Positions 35,167-46,000 of a stretch of DNA of 64,000 nt are shown here, piece after piece. Made by a program: the position numbers and the translations under genes. Position 1 is the stretch's first letter; every line of letters starts with the position of its first letter. A model generated the notes under the pieces. That model worked only from the letters and a program-made list of their open reading frames with translations. It had not been told where the DNA came from and searched no databases. Origin of the DNA: Mycobacterium yunnanensis (lineage in GTDB: Bacteria > Actinomycetota > Actinomycetes > Mycobacteriales > Mycobacteriaceae); contig NZ_JACKVK010000001.1 of NCBI RefSeq assembly GCF_025823185.1, positions 186,001-250,000 on the forward strand, read 5' to 3'.

Positions 35167-35642
35167 CGCGGTCGGCACGGGTGATCATCGCGTCCACGCG
35201 TGCGGCCAACGGGGTCTACGAGGACCGCACCGGCCCGGTAATCGTGGAGTGGCTTGGCGCCCGCGGCTACCACGTGACCCCTCCGCAGGTGGTGGCCGAC
35301 GGGCTGGCCGTCAGCCGTGCGCTGTGGAACGCCCTCGGTGAGAAGGTCGACCTGATCCTGACCTCCGGCGGTACCGGCATCTCGCCGACCGACGGCACCG
35401 CAGACGCGACGGCCGCCGTCGTCGACTTCCAGATCCCCGGCCTCGCCGACGCGATCCGGCGGTCGGGGCTGCCGCACGTGCCGACCTCGGTACTGTCCCG
35501 CGGCGTCTGCGGGGTGCGCGACGGCACGCTCATCGTCAACCTGCCAGGATCCCCCGGCGGTGTGAAGGACGGACTCGGGGTGCTTGCCGACGTGCTCGAG
35601 CACGCCCTCGACCAACTCGGCGGAGGAGACCACACCCCATGA
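35163..35642 (+). CDS. mog: Molybdopterin adenylyltransferase Mog/MogA
   Basis: A 159-residue protein, MoaB/Mog fold, starting at GTG 35163 (GTGA overlap with moaC). The motif [16 protein letters not shown] and the loop [13 protein letters not shown] are typical. It adenylylates molybdopterin before molybdate insertion. It overlaps moaE by ATGA. Confidence 0.92.
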   Translation: MTRSARVIIASTRAANGVYEDRTGPVIVEWLGARGYHVTPPQVVADGLAVSRALWNALGEKVDLILTSGGTGISPTDGTADATAAVVDFQIPGLADAIRRSGLPHVPTSVLSRGVCGVRDGTLIVNLPGSPGGVKDGLGVLADVLEHALDQLGGGDHTP

Positions 35643-36067
35643 GCGCGATCGTGCTGCGGGCCGAACTGAGCGACCGGGCGATCGATCTCGCCGAGCACGA
35701 AGCGTTGGTGGTGCACCGCGCGGCGGGGGCCGTCGTCGGCTTCGTTGGCGCGGTCCGCGATCACGACGGCGGCCGGTCGGTCACCCGCCTGGAGTACTCC
35801 TCGCACCCGACTGCCCAGCAGACGTTGGCGGAGGTGGCCGCGGAGATCGCCGAGACGTGTCAGGGCGTACGGGCCATCGCCGTGAGCCACCGCGTGGGCA
35901 TCCTCGACATCGGCGACGCGGCACTGGTCGCCGCCGTCTCGGCCGACCACCGCAAGGCCGCGTTCGAGACGTGCGCGCTGCTGGTCGACACCGTCAAGGC
36001 GCGGCTACCCGTGTGGAAGCACCAGTTGTTCGTCGACGGAACCGACGAATGGGTGGGCTCGGCCTAG
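35639..36067 (+). CDS. moaE: Molybdopterin synthase catalytic subunit MoaE
   Basis: A 142-residue large subunit of molybdopterin synthase. [12 protein letters not shown] and [13 protein letters not shown] at the start, the [21 protein letters not shown] core and the active-site lysines in [11 protein letters not shown] are present. It receives sulfur from the thiocarboxylated MoaD encoded across rpfA at 37889. Convergent with rpfA, 18 bases between stops. Confidence 0.94.
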   Translation: MSAIVLRAELSDRAIDLAEHEALVVHRAAGAVVGFVGAVRDHDGGRSVTRLEYSSHPTAQQTLAEVAAEIAETCQGVRAIAVSHRVGILDIGDAALVAAVSADHRKAAFETCALLVDTVKARLPVWKHQLFVDGTDEWVGSA

Positions 36068-36085
36068 CCCCCGGAGGATCTGGGC

Positions 36086-37632
<1,547 letters not shown>

Positions 37633-37871
37633 CTTGACCATGCCCGGCGGATGGAGCTCGGCGTTACTGGGCATGGCGGGCCACGATTGGGGTCGAATGG
37701 CTTGGAATAGGACGGTAACGGGTACACCCGCGATGAGCACGTCCGGGTGGTCGCGGTGTTTCATGCCCCAGCAAATATTGTGAGAACCTTAAAACGGCAG
37801 TACGGCGTCGTGTTTACGCAGGGAAACTCCGCGGTGAACTGCACGTGTGACACTTTGTGATCATTCCGTTA

Positions 37872-37887
37872 TGTGATGCAAATCACT
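37872..37887. promoter_or_regulatory. CRP-like binding site upstream of rpfA
   Basis: TGTGATGCAAATCACT matches the CRP consensus TGTGA-N6-TCACA at 9 of 10 fixed positions. It lies one base after the moaD stop and about 240 bases upstream of the riboswitch. CRP (Rv3676) control of rpfA is known in M. tuberculosis. The remaining 37633-37871 holds no gene; an AT-rich patch at 37770-37797 may contain the rpfA promoter. Confidence 0.7.
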
Positions 37888-37888
37888 C

Positions 37889-38137
37889 TTATCCGCCCGC
37901 GAAGGGCGGTAAGACATCGACGGTCTGATTTGTTTCGAGCGTCTTGGTCATGTCCCGGACGGCGATTTCGTCGCACAGGAACGAGCAGCGGTCGAGCACC
38001 GTCGACAGCTTGTCGCCGCGCGTCCGAAGAGCGGCCACGAGGTCGGCCACCGTGGCGTCGGGGGCGAGCGTCACCGTCTCGCCGTCAATCTCCGCGGCGG
38101 CCCTCGCCGCGGCGAAGTAGCGCACGTTCACGTTCAT
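37889..38137 (-). CDS. moaD: Molybdopterin synthase sulfur carrier MoaD
   Basis: An 82-residue ubiquitin-fold protein (VNVRYFAAARAAAEIDGETV) ending in the required GlyGly (PPFAGG) that is adenylylated and thiocarboxylated. It follows moaA with one base between and supplies sulfur to MoaE. Confidence 0.93.
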   Translation of the reverse strand: MNVNVRYFAAARAAAEIDGETVTLAPDATVADLVAALRTRGDKLSTVLDRCSFLCDEIAVRDMTKTLETNQTVDVLPPFAGG

Positions 38138-38138
38138 C

Positions 38139-39200
38139 TCAACCGCCGATGGCGCTCATCGGACGCTCGGGCTGCTGGAAGCCGGGTTCGTTGATGCCGT
38201 GGCCGGCCGGCTTGGCCCACATCGCGGCGCGCCAGGCGGCCTCGAGGGCGTCGTCGTCGGCGCCGCGGCGCATCAGCAGCCGCAGATCGGTCTCCTCGCG
38301 GGAGAACAGACAGCTGCGGACCTGACCGTCGGCGGTGAGCCGAGTCCGGTCGCACGCGCCGCAGAACGCGTCCGAGACCGACGCGATCACGCCGACCGTG
38401 CCCGCGCCGCCGTCGACCCGCCACAGCTGCGCGGGCGCGGAGCCGCGCGGAGCGTCGTCGGGCACCAGGTCGAACTCGCGTCGCAGCGTCGACAGGATCA
38501 GGTCGGCGTCGATCGTCTTGTCGCGCTGCCACTGATGCCCCGCGTCCAGCGGCATTTGCTCGATGATGCGCAGCTGATACCCGTGGTCCAGGCAGAACCG
38601 GAGGAGCGCGACGGCGTCACCAAGCCCGGTGACCGGGTCCAGCACGGCGTTGACCTTCACCGGCGCCAACCCGGCGTCGGCGGCCGCGGCCAGGCCCGCC
38701 AGCACGTCGTCGAGGCGGTCCCGGCGGGTGATGCGGGCGAAGTGCTCGGGGTTGACGGTGTCGAGTGAGACGTTCACCCGGTCCAGACCGGCGGCCTTGA
38801 GGGCGGCCGCGCGACGGACCAGCCCGATGCCGTTGGTGGTGACCGCTGTCTTGGGGCGCGGGCGCAGCGAGGTCGCCGCCGCTATCGCTCCCTCGAGATT
38901 GCGCGACAGCAGTGGCTCACCACCGGTGAACCGCACGTTGGTGATGCCAAGGCGGGTGACGGCGATGCCCAGGAGGCGGGCCAGTTCGTCGGGCCGCAGG
39001 AGGTCGTCGCCGGGCATCCAGTCGAGGCCCTCGGCGGGCATGCAGTAGGTACAGCGCAGATTGCACCGGTCGGTCAGCGACACCCGTAGGTCGGTGGCGG
39101 CCCGGCCGAACGTGTCGAGCAGCGGGCCGGACGTGGGAACGTCGGCCGTGGAGCGCGCTGCCGATCGCACCGCGGGCACGCCCAGTGGTGTCACCGTCAC
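38139..39200 (-). CDS. moaA: GTP 3',8-cyclase MoaA
   Basis: A 353-residue radical-SAM enzyme. The N-terminal cluster motif is CNLRCTYC; the C-terminal cluster is CGACDRTRLTADGQVRSC; the C-terminus ends in GlyGly as in active MoaA. It starts at GTG 39200, overlapping the YccF gene stop (GTGA). It converts GTP to 3',8-cyclo-7,8-dihydro-GTP, used by MoaC. Confidence 0.95.
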   Translation of the reverse strand: MTVTPLGVPAVRSAARSTADVPTSGPLLDTFGRAATDLRVSLTDRCNLRCTYCMPAEGLDWMPGDDLLRPDELARLLGIAVTRLGITNVRFTGGEPLLSRNLEGAIAAATSLRPRPKTAVTTNGIGLVRRAAALKAAGLDRVNVSLDTVNPEHFARITRRDRLDDVLAGLAAAADAGLAPVKVNAVLDPVTGLGDAVALLRFCLDHGYQLRIIEQMPLDAGHQWQRDKTIDADLILSTLRREFDLVPDDAPRGSAPAQLWRVDGGAGTVGVIASVSDAFCGACDRTRLTADGQVRSCLFSREETDLRLLMRRGADDDALEAAWRAAMWAKPAGHGINEPGFQQPERPMSAIGG

Positions 39201-39586
39201 GCGAAGACGCCCTGGTTGGTCGGCACGATCTCCTTGCCGAGGGGGAACAGCGACACCGGGATGAGCTTGAGGTTGGCCAGTGCCAACGGAATGCCGATGA
39301 TCGTCACCGCCATCGCGATCGCGGTGACGACGTGGCCGATCGCCAGCCAGATACCGCAGAGCACGACCCAGATCACGTTGCCGATCATGGCGCCGGCGCC
39401 CGCCCCGGGCTTGTCGACGACGGTCTGGCCGAAGGGCCACAGTGCGTAGACGCCGATGCGGAACGCGGCGAAGCCGAACGGGATCGTGACGATGAGGATG
39501 AAGCACAGAATGCCGGCGAGGAAGTACCCGAGCGCGAGCCACAGGCCGCCGAAGATCAACCAGACGACGTTCAGTATTAGGCGCAT
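39197..39586 (-). CDS. YccF domain membrane protein
   Basis: A 129-residue protein with an internal duplication: two copies of a unit with two membrane segments each, NVVWLIFGGLWLALGYF...TIPFG and NVIWVVLCGIWLAIGHV...IIGIPL. This is the YccF family (Rv0870c by context), inner membrane, function unknown. It overlaps moaA, so it may be translated as the first gene of the moaA-moaD transcript. Confidence 0.88.
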   Translation of the reverse strand: MRLILNVVWLIFGGLWLALGYFLAGILCFILIVTIPFGFAAFRIGVYALWPFGQTVVDKPGAGAGAMIGNVIWVVLCGIWLAIGHVVTAIAMAVTIIGIPLALANLKLIPVSLFPLGKEIVPTNQGVFA

Positions 39587-39684
39587 GTTCCCCTCCGGCG
39601 GTGACCCTCAGCCTACCGACAGGGGGCCAACCGGGGGTCGAGCGGTAACGGTCGCAGGTCGCCTCCTTGTAGGATCATGGCATT

Positions 39685-39708
39685 CGCGTCCCGCACGAGT
39701 GGGACGCG
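39685..39708 (+). promoter_or_regulatory. Hairpin in the cspB leader
   Basis: CGCGTCCC and GGGACGCG form a perfect 8-bp stem with an 8-base loop, about 30 bases before the cspB start. A TAGGAT hexamer at 39670-39675 could be the -10 box, which would put the hairpin at the 5' end of the mRNA. Cold-shock leaders often carry structured elements; the function is inferred. Confidence 0.45.
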
Positions 39709-39736
39709 TTCATTGCGAAGCGAGCGGGTGAGACCA

Positions 39737-40147
39737 GTGCCGACCGGCAAGGTGAAGTGGTACAGCGCCGAGAAGGGCTTCGGCTTCGTGTCCCAAGAGG
39801 AGGGCGAGGACGTCTACGTGGGCTCCTCCGCACTCCCGGCTGGCGTGCAGGAGCTCAAGGCAGGCCAGAAGGTCGAGTTCGGCATCGCCGCCGGACGCCG
39901 TGGCCCGCAAGCGCTGAGCCTCAAGGTCGTCGAACCGCCCCCCAGCGTGGCGCGCGCCCGCCGCGAGACGTCCGCTCCCGAGCACAAGCACACCCCCGAC
40001 GAGCTGCACGGCATGGTCGAGGACATGATCACCCTGCTCGAGGGATCGGTTCAGCCCGAGCTGCGCAAGGGCAAGTATCCCGACCGCAAGACCGCGCGCC
40101 GCATCTCCGAGGTGGTCAAAGCCGTCGCCCAGGAGCTCGACGCCTGA
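39737..40147 (+). CDS. cspB: Cold-shock protein CspB (extended)
   Basis: A 136-residue protein starting with GTG at 39737, which places the family start [18 protein letters not shown] correctly. The OB-fold domain (1-68) has RNP1 KGFGFVS; the RNP2-like segment is [10 protein letters not shown] further 68 residues include a conserved helical tail ([16 protein letters not shown] and [22 protein letters not shown]). It binds single-stranded RNA or DNA. Length agrees with Rv0871. Confidence 0.93.
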   Translation: MPTGKVKWYSAEKGFGFVSQEEGEDVYVGSSALPAGVQELKAGQKVEFGIAAGRRGPQALSLKVVEPPPSVARARRETSAPEHKHTPDELHGMVEDMITLLEGSVQPELRKGKYPDRKTARRISEVVKAVAQELDA

Positions 40148-40183
40148 CGTCGTATTGTCGAGTGTGATGTTCTGTCCGATGAA

Positions 40184-41128
40184 TCATCGAGAATTCGCAA
40201 TCGTCTTCACGCTCGGTGGATGAAAACCAGCCACGCGTAACGCGGCGAGGGTGCGATCGACGACGACGTGGGGGCGGCGGCGAAGCATGTCGGAGCTGAC
40301 GCGCACGATGCGCCAGCCCAAAGCCTCCAGCTCGGCGACGCGGTCCACATCGCGAGTCCTCTGTGCTGGGTCCGTCCAGTGCTGGATGCCGTCGTATTCG
40401 ACACCGACCAAGTATTGGCGCCAGCCCATGTCGAGTCGCCCGACGAACGATCCGAATGGGTCGAAGACCTCGATCTGGGTGTGCGTCGGGCGCAGGCCGG
40501 CTGCGGTGAGGACCAGTCGGGTGCGGGTTTCCTGCGGGGATTCGGCGCCGTCGTCGGCGAGGGCCATCGCACGTCGCAGTTGACGGATTCCGCGTGCGCC
40601 GGCATGTCGATCGGCGAGCAGCGCCATGTCGGCCGGCTTGAGGCCGGTGGCCTGAACGAGTGCATCGATCCGGATCACGGCCTCGGTCAGGCCCGGCTTC
40701 CTCCCCAGGTCGAAGGCCGTTCGTGCCGGCGTGGTCACGCCGATGCTCCTGAGGCGGCAGAATTCGTCGTCAGCCAGGCGATCGCTATGCAGCACGATGC
40801 CCGTCGTGCGATGGCGACTGGTGTGGATGAGTTCGGCGGGTAGCCGGGGGTCGATCCACTTGCAGCCGTGCAGTGCTGCGGCGGACAGACCTGCAGCCGT
40901 CGCCTGGCGTCCGGACCACAACCACGCCGCGACGGCGCGATCGTTGGCCGTCGGCTCCACGTCTCTCGGCATGTACACGTTGCGGTGCATGGAGGTGTAG
41001 CGCGTCGCCAGTTGATAGCGGTTCACCGTTCCGGCCGCCAGTGCCTCGGTGCCCACGAACGGTCGCATGACCATTCGACGGCTGCGAATGTCCGGGGGTT
41101 CCGTTTGCGCCAGCGAGAGTGAAGTCAT
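40184..41128 (-). CDS. DUF559/Vsr-like PD-(D/E)XK domain protein
   Basis: A 314-residue protein. The N-terminal half resembles AbiEi-type antitoxin-like winged-helix proteins (HGCKWIDPRLPAELIHTSRH, TTPARTAFDLGR). The C-terminal half is a Vsr/DUF559-type nuclease fold: RLDMGWRQYLVGVEYDGIQHW followed by ELEALGWRIVRV. Mycobacteria carry several such proteins of unknown role. It is not part of the conserved Rv0871-Rv0875c order and is bracketed by a 15-bp direct repeat. A later start, ATG at 41074, is possible. Convergent with cspB. Confidence 0.75.
   Translation of the reverse strand: MTSLSLAQTEPPDIRSRRMVMRPFVGTEALAAGTVNRYQLATRYTSMHRNVYMPRDVEPTANDRAVAAWLWSGRQATAAGLSAAALHGCKWIDPRLPAELIHTSRHRTTGIVLHSDRLADDEFCRLRSIGVTTPARTAFDLGRKPGLTEAVIRIDALVQATGLKPADMALLADRHAGARGIRQLRRAMALADDGAESPQETRTRLVLTAAGLRPTHTQIEVFDPFGSFVGRLDMGWRQYLVGVEYDGIQHWTDPAQRTRDVDRVAELEALGWRIVRVSSDMLRRRPHVVVDRTLAALRVAGFHPPSVKTIANSR
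40205..40219. repeat. 15-bp direct repeat, copy 1
   Basis: CTTCACGCTCGGTGG lies inside the 3' end of the DUF559-type gene, where it encodes (minus strand) PPSVK. An identical copy is at 41160-41174, upstream of the same gene. Confidence 0.7.
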
Positions 41129-41159
41129 TCGCGGGTCCCCGCCTGGATCCCGCGCTTTA

Positions 41160-41174
41160 CTTCACGCTCGGTGG
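41160..41174. repeat. 15-bp direct repeat, copy 2
   Basis: CTTCACGCTCGGTGG again, between the DUF559-type gene and the GST gene. On the minus strand it reads PPSVK followed by a stop, so it may be the surviving tail of a second DUF559-type gene. Its GGTGGGG edge also serves as a plausible ribosome site for the GST gene. Confidence 0.6.
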
Positions 41175-41183
41175 GGAACACTG

Positions 41184-42194
41184 GTGTCCGTGACCTACGT
41201 CAACCCCGAGGGCGACTTCAACCGCGACACCAAGTACATCGAAACCCGCATCACCGCCGACGGCCGCGACGGGTATCCGGTGGAGCCGGGTCGCTACCGG
41301 TTGGTGGTGGCCCGCGCGTGCCCGTGGGCCAACCGCGCGATCATCGTCAGACGACTTCTGGGCTTGGAAGACGTTCTCTCCATTGGCTTTTGCGGGCCCA
41401 CACACGACGAGCGCAGTTGGACCTTCGACCTGGACCCCGGGGGCGTCGACCCCGTACTGAAGATCCCACGCCTACGGGACGCCTACCTGGCCAGGTTCCC
41501 CGATTACGAGAAGGGCATCACGGTGCCTGCGATCGTCGACGTTCCGTCCGGTCAGGTGGTCACCAACGACTTCCCGCAGATGACGCTGGACCTGTCGACG
41601 CAGTGGACCGAGTACCACCGCCCCGGTGCGCCTGCGCTGTACCCCGAAGCGCTGCGAGCCGAGATTGACGAGGTGGCACAGCGCATCTACACCGAGGTCA
41701 ACAACGGGGTGTACCGCTGCGGGTTCGCCGGCTCGCAGGACGCCTACGAGAAGGCCTACGACCGCTTGTTCACCGCGCTCGATTGGCTCTCCGAACGGCT
41801 TGCCACGCAACGCTTCCTGGTTGGGGACACCATCACCGAGGCCGACGTGCGGCTGTTCACCACCCTGGTCCGATTCGACCCCGTCTACCACGGGCACTTC
41901 AAGTGCAACCGGCAGAAGCTCACCGAGATGCCCGTGCTGTGGGCCTACGCGCGGGACCTGTTCCAGACCCCCGGTTTCGGCGACACCGTCGACTTCGTCC
42001 AGATCAAGAAGCACTACTACGTGGTGCACGAGGACATCAACCCGACCAAGGTGGTGCCCAAGGGACCCGACCTGACCAACTGGTCGACCCCGCACGGCCG
42101 CGAGGAACTCGGCGGCCGGCCGTTCGGCGACGGGACACCGCCGGGGGAGACGCGCGAGGGCGAACGGGTGCCCGCCGGGCACGGGGTCGGCTAG
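41184..42194 (+). CDS. Xi-class glutathione S-transferase / glutathionyl-hydroquinone reductase family
   Basis: A 336-residue protein. The thioredoxin-like N-terminal part has the Xi-class active-site segment ARACPWANRAIIVRRLLGL with the nucleophilic Cys; the C-terminal helical domain has LVGDTITEADVRLFTTLVRFDPVYHGHFKCN. GTG 41184 is chosen for spacing to GGTGGGG; GTG 41190 is possible. Mycobacteria lack glutathione, so the physiological thiol is probably mycothiol or another donor (inference). It may repair quinone-thiol adducts. Confidence 0.88.
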   Translation: MSVTYVNPEGDFNRDTKYIETRITADGRDGYPVEPGRYRLVVARACPWANRAIIVRRLLGLEDVLSIGFCGPTHDERSWTFDLDPGGVDPVLKIPRLRDAYLARFPDYEKGITVPAIVDVPSGQVVTNDFPQMTLDLSTQWTEYHRPGAPALYPEALRAEIDEVAQRIYTEVNNGVYRCGFAGSQDAYEKAYDRLFTALDWLSERLATQRFLVGDTITEADVRLFTTLVRFDPVYHGHFKCNRQKLTEMPVLWAYARDLFQTPGFGDTVDFVQIKKHYYVVHEDINPTKVVPKGPDLTNWSTPHGREELGGRPFGDGTPPGETREGERVPAGHGVG

Positions 42195-42679
42195 GGCCAG
42201 ATCGTCGCGATCGACCACTCGGCGTGCGGCCACGGGAACTCGTTGTTCTGCTCGTCGCGCACGAGGGTGGGCAGCTGGACCGCGAACCCGGTCAGCCGGC
42301 CGCGCCGGGCGTCGACCGTCGGGATGGTCACCGCGAGGGTGCTGTCGGGGCGGAACTCCGAGACGACGGGCTCGTCGCCGCCGTCGTAGGCCCGGATGAG
42401 CACCCAGGGGGCGCGGGCGATGGCCGGCGGCACCGACAGCTGAATCGGGTTGCGGTAGCTCACCTTCAGCGTGCCGACCGTCTTGGGGACGTCGCACTGG
42501 GTGATGACGAAGACGTCGCAGTAGCGGTACGGGCCCACCCGCACGAGCTGTTCGCGGGTGTAGGCGCTGATCTCGGGATGCTTCGGTGGCGGGTTGCGGC
42601 TGAGCTGCCACACCAGGGCGCCGGTGAGGACCGACGCCACCAGCGTGACGCAGGCGAGCACGATCGCGACGCGCTTCAT
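42191..42679 (-). CDS. DUF2771 family protein
   Basis: A 162-residue protein, same length as Rv0875c. One N-terminal membrane anchor or uncleaved signal (VAIVLACVTLVASVLTGALVW) leads to an outer beta-rich domain with a Cys pair (YRYCDVFVITQCDVP). Start ATG 42679 overlaps the stop of the MFS gene (ATGA); its stop overlaps that of the convergent GST gene. Function unknown. Confidence 0.8.
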   Translation of the reverse strand: MKRVAIVLACVTLVASVLTGALVWQLSRNPPPKHPEISAYTREQLVRVGPYRYCDVFVITQCDVPKTVGTLKVSYRNPIQLSVPPAIARAPWVLIRAYDGGDEPVVSEFRPDSTLAVTIPTVDARRGRLTGFAVQLPTLVRDEQNNEFPWPHAEWSIATIWP

Positions 42680-44286
42680 TCGCGCACCGCCGACGCCGTG
42701 CCACGACTCTCCTGCTCGGCGAACACCGGGCGGTTGCCGCCGAGCCCGGGGATCAGCGAGTCGCCGCCGTTGCTCACCAAGGTCTGGGCGAGTCCCAGAA
42801 TCAGCAGCGCGGTGATCGCAGTGAACCCGACCCACAGATCGGTGTAGATGAGGACGCCCATGGCACCGCCGGCCACCCAGGCCAGCTGCAGCAGCGACTC
42901 CGATCGGCCGAACGCCGACGCGCGGGACTGTTCGGGCAGGTCGTCCTGCAGCGAGGCGTCCAGCGAGGCCTTGGCGATGGCGCTCGCGCCCGAGGTGACC
43001 AACGTGGCCAGCGCCGCGACGTAGAGGTTGCCCAGTACCGCCGTCGCCAGCGCCATGACCGTCACCGCGGTCGCCGCCCGGACCACCAGGCGGGAGGGGT
43101 TGCCGAGCTGAAGCCGTGCGGCGGTGAAGTTTCCGACGAAGTTGCCGATGCCTGCGGCGGCACCGATGAGGCCGAGGATGCGCAGTTGCTCCCAGCCGCT
43201 GGCGTCGTGGGACTTGGCGACGAAGGCGGGGTAGAGGAACAGGAAGCCGACCATCACCTTGATGGTGCAGTTACCCCACAGTGAGGTGATGATGTTGCGG
43301 CCCAACGGTTGTCGGGTCTTGCCGGTGACGGGGGGCATCCGGTCGAACTGCTCGGTGGGGCCGTGGTAGCTCAGCGTGGTCGGGACCTCGCCCTCCGTCA
43401 CCTCGACCCACTTCGGAATGCGCATCGACAGCGCCGCGCCCACCACGGTCACCGCGACGCAGACGTACAGCGCGCCGGGCAGCCGGAACAGGCCGAAGAG
43501 GTACTCCACCCCCGCGGCGGCGGCGCCACCGGCGATGGTGCCGCCGAGCAGGCCGAACATCGTCAGACGCGAATTGACCCGGACGAGGTCGATGCTGGGT
43601 GGCAGCACGCGAGGGGTGACGGCACTGCGCAGCACGCTGAAGGACTTGGAGAGCACCATCATTCCGAGCGCACACGGGTAGAGCACCCACGGCGGGAAGC
43701 TGCCGGTGGCGGGGTCGTAGTTGGCGATGAGCAGGACCGCCAACGCGGTGCGGATCGCGAACGACGCGGCGAGTGCGACGCGGCGGCCATGCTGCAACCG
43801 GTCGATTGCCGGACCGATGAGCGGTGCGATGACCGCGAACGGCGCGATGGTGATGAGCAGGTACAGCGCGACCTTGCTCTTGCTCTCCCCGGAGGCGGCG
43901 GCGAAGAAGAGCGTGTTGGCCAGTGCCACCGCCATGGCGGAGTCGGCGGCGAAGTTGGCCATCACCGGGTAGGTGAGAGCCGTCAGTCCCGATTTGTCGG
44001 CACCGTCGGCGGTGGCGGCCTTCTGGAACAGGCCGTACATCTTGGAGCCCATTTCGCGGCCGCGCCCGGCGGCCCCGCGCGGACGGTCTGCCGTCGGGCC
44101 GAGACCGGGCTCGTCGTCGTAGTGGTGCGCGCGGTGGCTGTCCTCGATGGGTGGCAGCCACCGGTTGGCGCTCGACTGGCGAGGGGTGGACGGGCTGCTC
44201 GGGTAGTTCGCCATGCCGGGATGCTCACCGCGATGACCGCCGGGTGGACGCGGCGGATGGTAGCGGGGGTCTCGCGAGTCATCCAC
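42676..44286 (-). CDS. MFS-type membrane transporter (Rv0876c-like)
   Basis: A 536-residue protein. A Pro/His-rich cytosolic N-terminus of about 85 residues precedes about 12 membrane helices, including the cytosolic loop GPAIDRLQHGRRVALAASF after helix 2-3 typical of MFS proteins, and DASLQDDLPEQSRASAFGRSESLLQ between halves. Substrate unknown. Co-transcribed with the DUF2771 gene. Confidence 0.82.
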   Translation of the reverse strand: MDDSRDPRYHPPRPPGGHRGEHPGMANYPSSPSTPRQSSANRWLPPIEDSHRAHHYDDEPGLGPTADRPRGAAGRGREMGSKMYGLFQKAATADGADKSGLTALTYPVMANFAADSAMAVALANTLFFAAASGESKSKVALYLLITIAPFAVIAPLIGPAIDRLQHGRRVALAASFAIRTALAVLLIANYDPATGSFPPWVLYPCALGMMVLSKSFSVLRSAVTPRVLPPSIDLVRVNSRLTMFGLLGGTIAGGAAAAGVEYLFGLFRLPGALYVCVAVTVVGAALSMRIPKWVEVTEGEVPTTLSYHGPTEQFDRMPPVTGKTRQPLGRNIITSLWGNCTIKVMVGFLFLYPAFVAKSHDASGWEQLRILGLIGAAAGIGNFVGNFTAARLQLGNPSRLVVRAATAVTVMALATAVLGNLYVAALATLVTSGASAIAKASLDASLQDDLPEQSRASAFGRSESLLQLAWVAGGAMGVLIYTDLWVGFTAITALLILGLAQTLVSNGGDSLIPGLGGNRPVFAEQESRGTASAVRE

Positions 44287-44375
44287 GTCTCTGATTGTTC
44301 CCCATGGCGGGAGACACCGCCCGCAGGGCAGCCGGTGTGGCTTTGCTCCGGGGTCGTCAGGCAGTATTGGTGGTG

Positions 44376-45209
44376 ATGGACAGCATGATCGACCCGGCCG
44401 AGCAGGCCGCCGATGACCTCGAGACCGAACGGCCGGAGCCGACGGCGGAACTCACCGCCGTGCTGATGGGCGCGGTCGACGCCGCCCGCTCGGCGATCGT
44501 CGAGTTCGAGGGCGGTGACGCGGCCGAGGGTCTGGTCGGCGAGTATCTGGGCGGCGCGCTAGAGGACTCGAACGCTGCCACGCACCGATTCCTGGCCGCG
44601 ATGCCCGGTTACCAGGGCTGGCAGTGGGCCGTCGTGGTCGCCGCGTCCCCGGGCGCCGATCACGCCACCATCAGCGAGGTCGTGTTGGTGCCCGGCCCGA
44701 CGGCGCTGCTGGCACCGCAGTGGGTGCCGTGGCAGGAACGCATCCAACCGGGTGATCTGAGCCCGGGTGATCTGCTGGCCACCCCGGCCGACGATCCGCG
44801 GCTGGTGCCGGGCTACGCGTCCTCGGGCGACGAGGAACTCGACGAACTGGCCGCCGAGGTTGGGTTCGGCCGACGGCAGGTGCTCAGCCAGTGGGGCCGC
44901 ATCGAGGCCGCCGAGCGCTGGAACGAGGGCGACTACGGGCCCGACTCGCCCATGGCGCGGGCCACCCGCAAGGTCTGCCGCGACTGCGCCTACTACCTGC
45001 CGCTGACCGGCTCGCTGGGCACCTTGTTCGGCGTGTGCGCCAACGAGATGTCCGCCGACGGCCACGTCGTCGCGAGCGAGTACGGCTGCGGCGCACACTC
45101 CGACACCCCGCAGCCGGCGACGATCGGGTCGCCGTTGTTCGAGCCGTTCGACGATGGCGTCATCGACCTGACCCAGCCGGTCGCCGAGGCCGAGCCCGTC
45201 GAGGGCTAA
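44376..45209 (+). CDS. DUF3027 family protein
   Basis: A 277-residue soluble protein (Rv0877 by context). A central [26 protein letters not shown] segment is followed by [14 protein letters not shown] and a C-terminal four-cysteine module [10 protein letters not shown]...FGVCANE...YGCGAHS that could bind zinc. Start: ATG 44376, with GTG 44370 as alternative. Divergent from the MFS gene. Function unknown. Confidence 0.8.
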   Translation: MDSMIDPAEQAADDLETERPEPTAELTAVLMGAVDAARSAIVEFEGGDAAEGLVGEYLGGALEDSNAATHRFLAAMPGYQGWQWAVVVAASPGADHATISEVVLVPGPTALLAPQWVPWQERIQPGDLSPGDLLATPADDPRLVPGYASSGDEELDELAAEVGFGRRQVLSQWGRIEAAERWNEGDYGPDSPMARATRKVCRDCAYYLPLTGSLGTLFGVCANEMSADGHVVASEYGCGAHSDTPQPATIGSPLFEPFDDGVIDLTQPVAEAEPVEG

Positions 45210-45658
45210 CGCTCCGCCGCCGCCTTGATGCGGCTCAGGGATTCGTTCATCCCGTCGACCAGTTCGCCTTCGAAGCTCGGAACGCCGCCAAGGGCGACGT
45301 TGACCATCACGTTCGACACCGGCTTGACGCCGTTCTCGGCATGCCGCGTCTCGGTCAGCCGGGTGCCGGTGGCCGTAGGCTCCAGTTCGAAGCTCCAGAC
45401 GGTGTTGTTCTCGTTGACCCGGAACGCCAGCTTGCGCTCCGAGACGACCTCGGTGATGCGGCTGGTGGTCGGCCAGAACAGGAAGTTGCGCCGGTTGAGG
45501 TTGACGGTTCTGGTGCCGGGGCGCAGCGGTCCGAACTGCTTCATCAACCTGCACTGCGGGCTCCACTGCGGCATCAGTCGCAGATCGGACACGAGCGCCC
45601 AGACCTTCGCCGGTGGTGCGTCGATGTCGACCTGGGCTCGAAGCAGGGGTTGCGCCAT
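45206..45658 (-). CDS. SRPBCC (polyketide cyclase-like) protein
   Basis: A 150-residue helix-grip protein: [31 protein letters not shown], and [21 protein letters not shown]. Probably binds a hydrophobic ligand; function unknown. Its stop overlaps that of the DUF3027 gene by three to four bases (CTAA). Confidence 0.85.
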   Translation of the reverse strand: MAQPLLRAQVDIDAPPAKVWALVSDLRLMPQWSPQCRLMKQFGPLRPGTRTVNLNRRNFLFWPTTSRITEVVSERKLAFRVNENNTVWSFELEPTATGTRLTETRHAENGVKPVSNVMVNVALGGVPSFEGELVDGMNESLSRIKAAAER

Positions 45659-45676
45659 GGGTGTGCCTCCGGCAAT

Positions 45677-45937
45677 TCAGTCGAGTCCGCGTTGCGCTCC
45701 GCGGGCGCCGCGTCGGACGGCGCTACGTTGCCACAGGAAGATCGACGTGCCCAACACGCCCACCCCGAGACCGGCGACGGTTACCGGGCGCCAGTCGTGC
45801 AGACCGGGCACGGTGAAGGCCAACACGGCCGCGACCAGCCATCCGGTCGCGATCACGTAGATGACGGGCCACGGGCGGAGGAGGGCCTCGGGCAGCGGCG
45901 GAGGGGCCGGCTGGGGTTCGGGCGGCGTGGCGTCCAT
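45677..45937 (-). CDS. DUF2530 small membrane protein
   Basis: An 86-residue protein with a Pro-rich N-terminus, two membrane helices ([21 protein letters not shown] and [19 protein letters not shown]) and a basic C-terminus ([10 protein letters not shown]). It matches the Rv0879c position. Start ATG 45937. Divergent from the MarR gene. Confidence 0.8.
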   Translation of the reverse strand: MDATPPEPQPAPPPLPEALLRPWPVIYVIATGWLVAAVLAFTVPGLHDWRPVTVAGLGVGVLGTSIFLWQRSAVRRGARGAQRGLD

Positions 45938-46000
45938 CCAGGAGAACCTAGCCGACCAACCCGGCCGATCCGCCCGTCCGGTGTCGGTACTCTTTGCGTC

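Noticed and set aside
37841..37862. Second CRP-like site (TGTGACACTTTGTGATC)
   Set aside because: The two TGTGA/GTGA elements are direct, not inverted, repeats, so it does not form a CRP dimer site.
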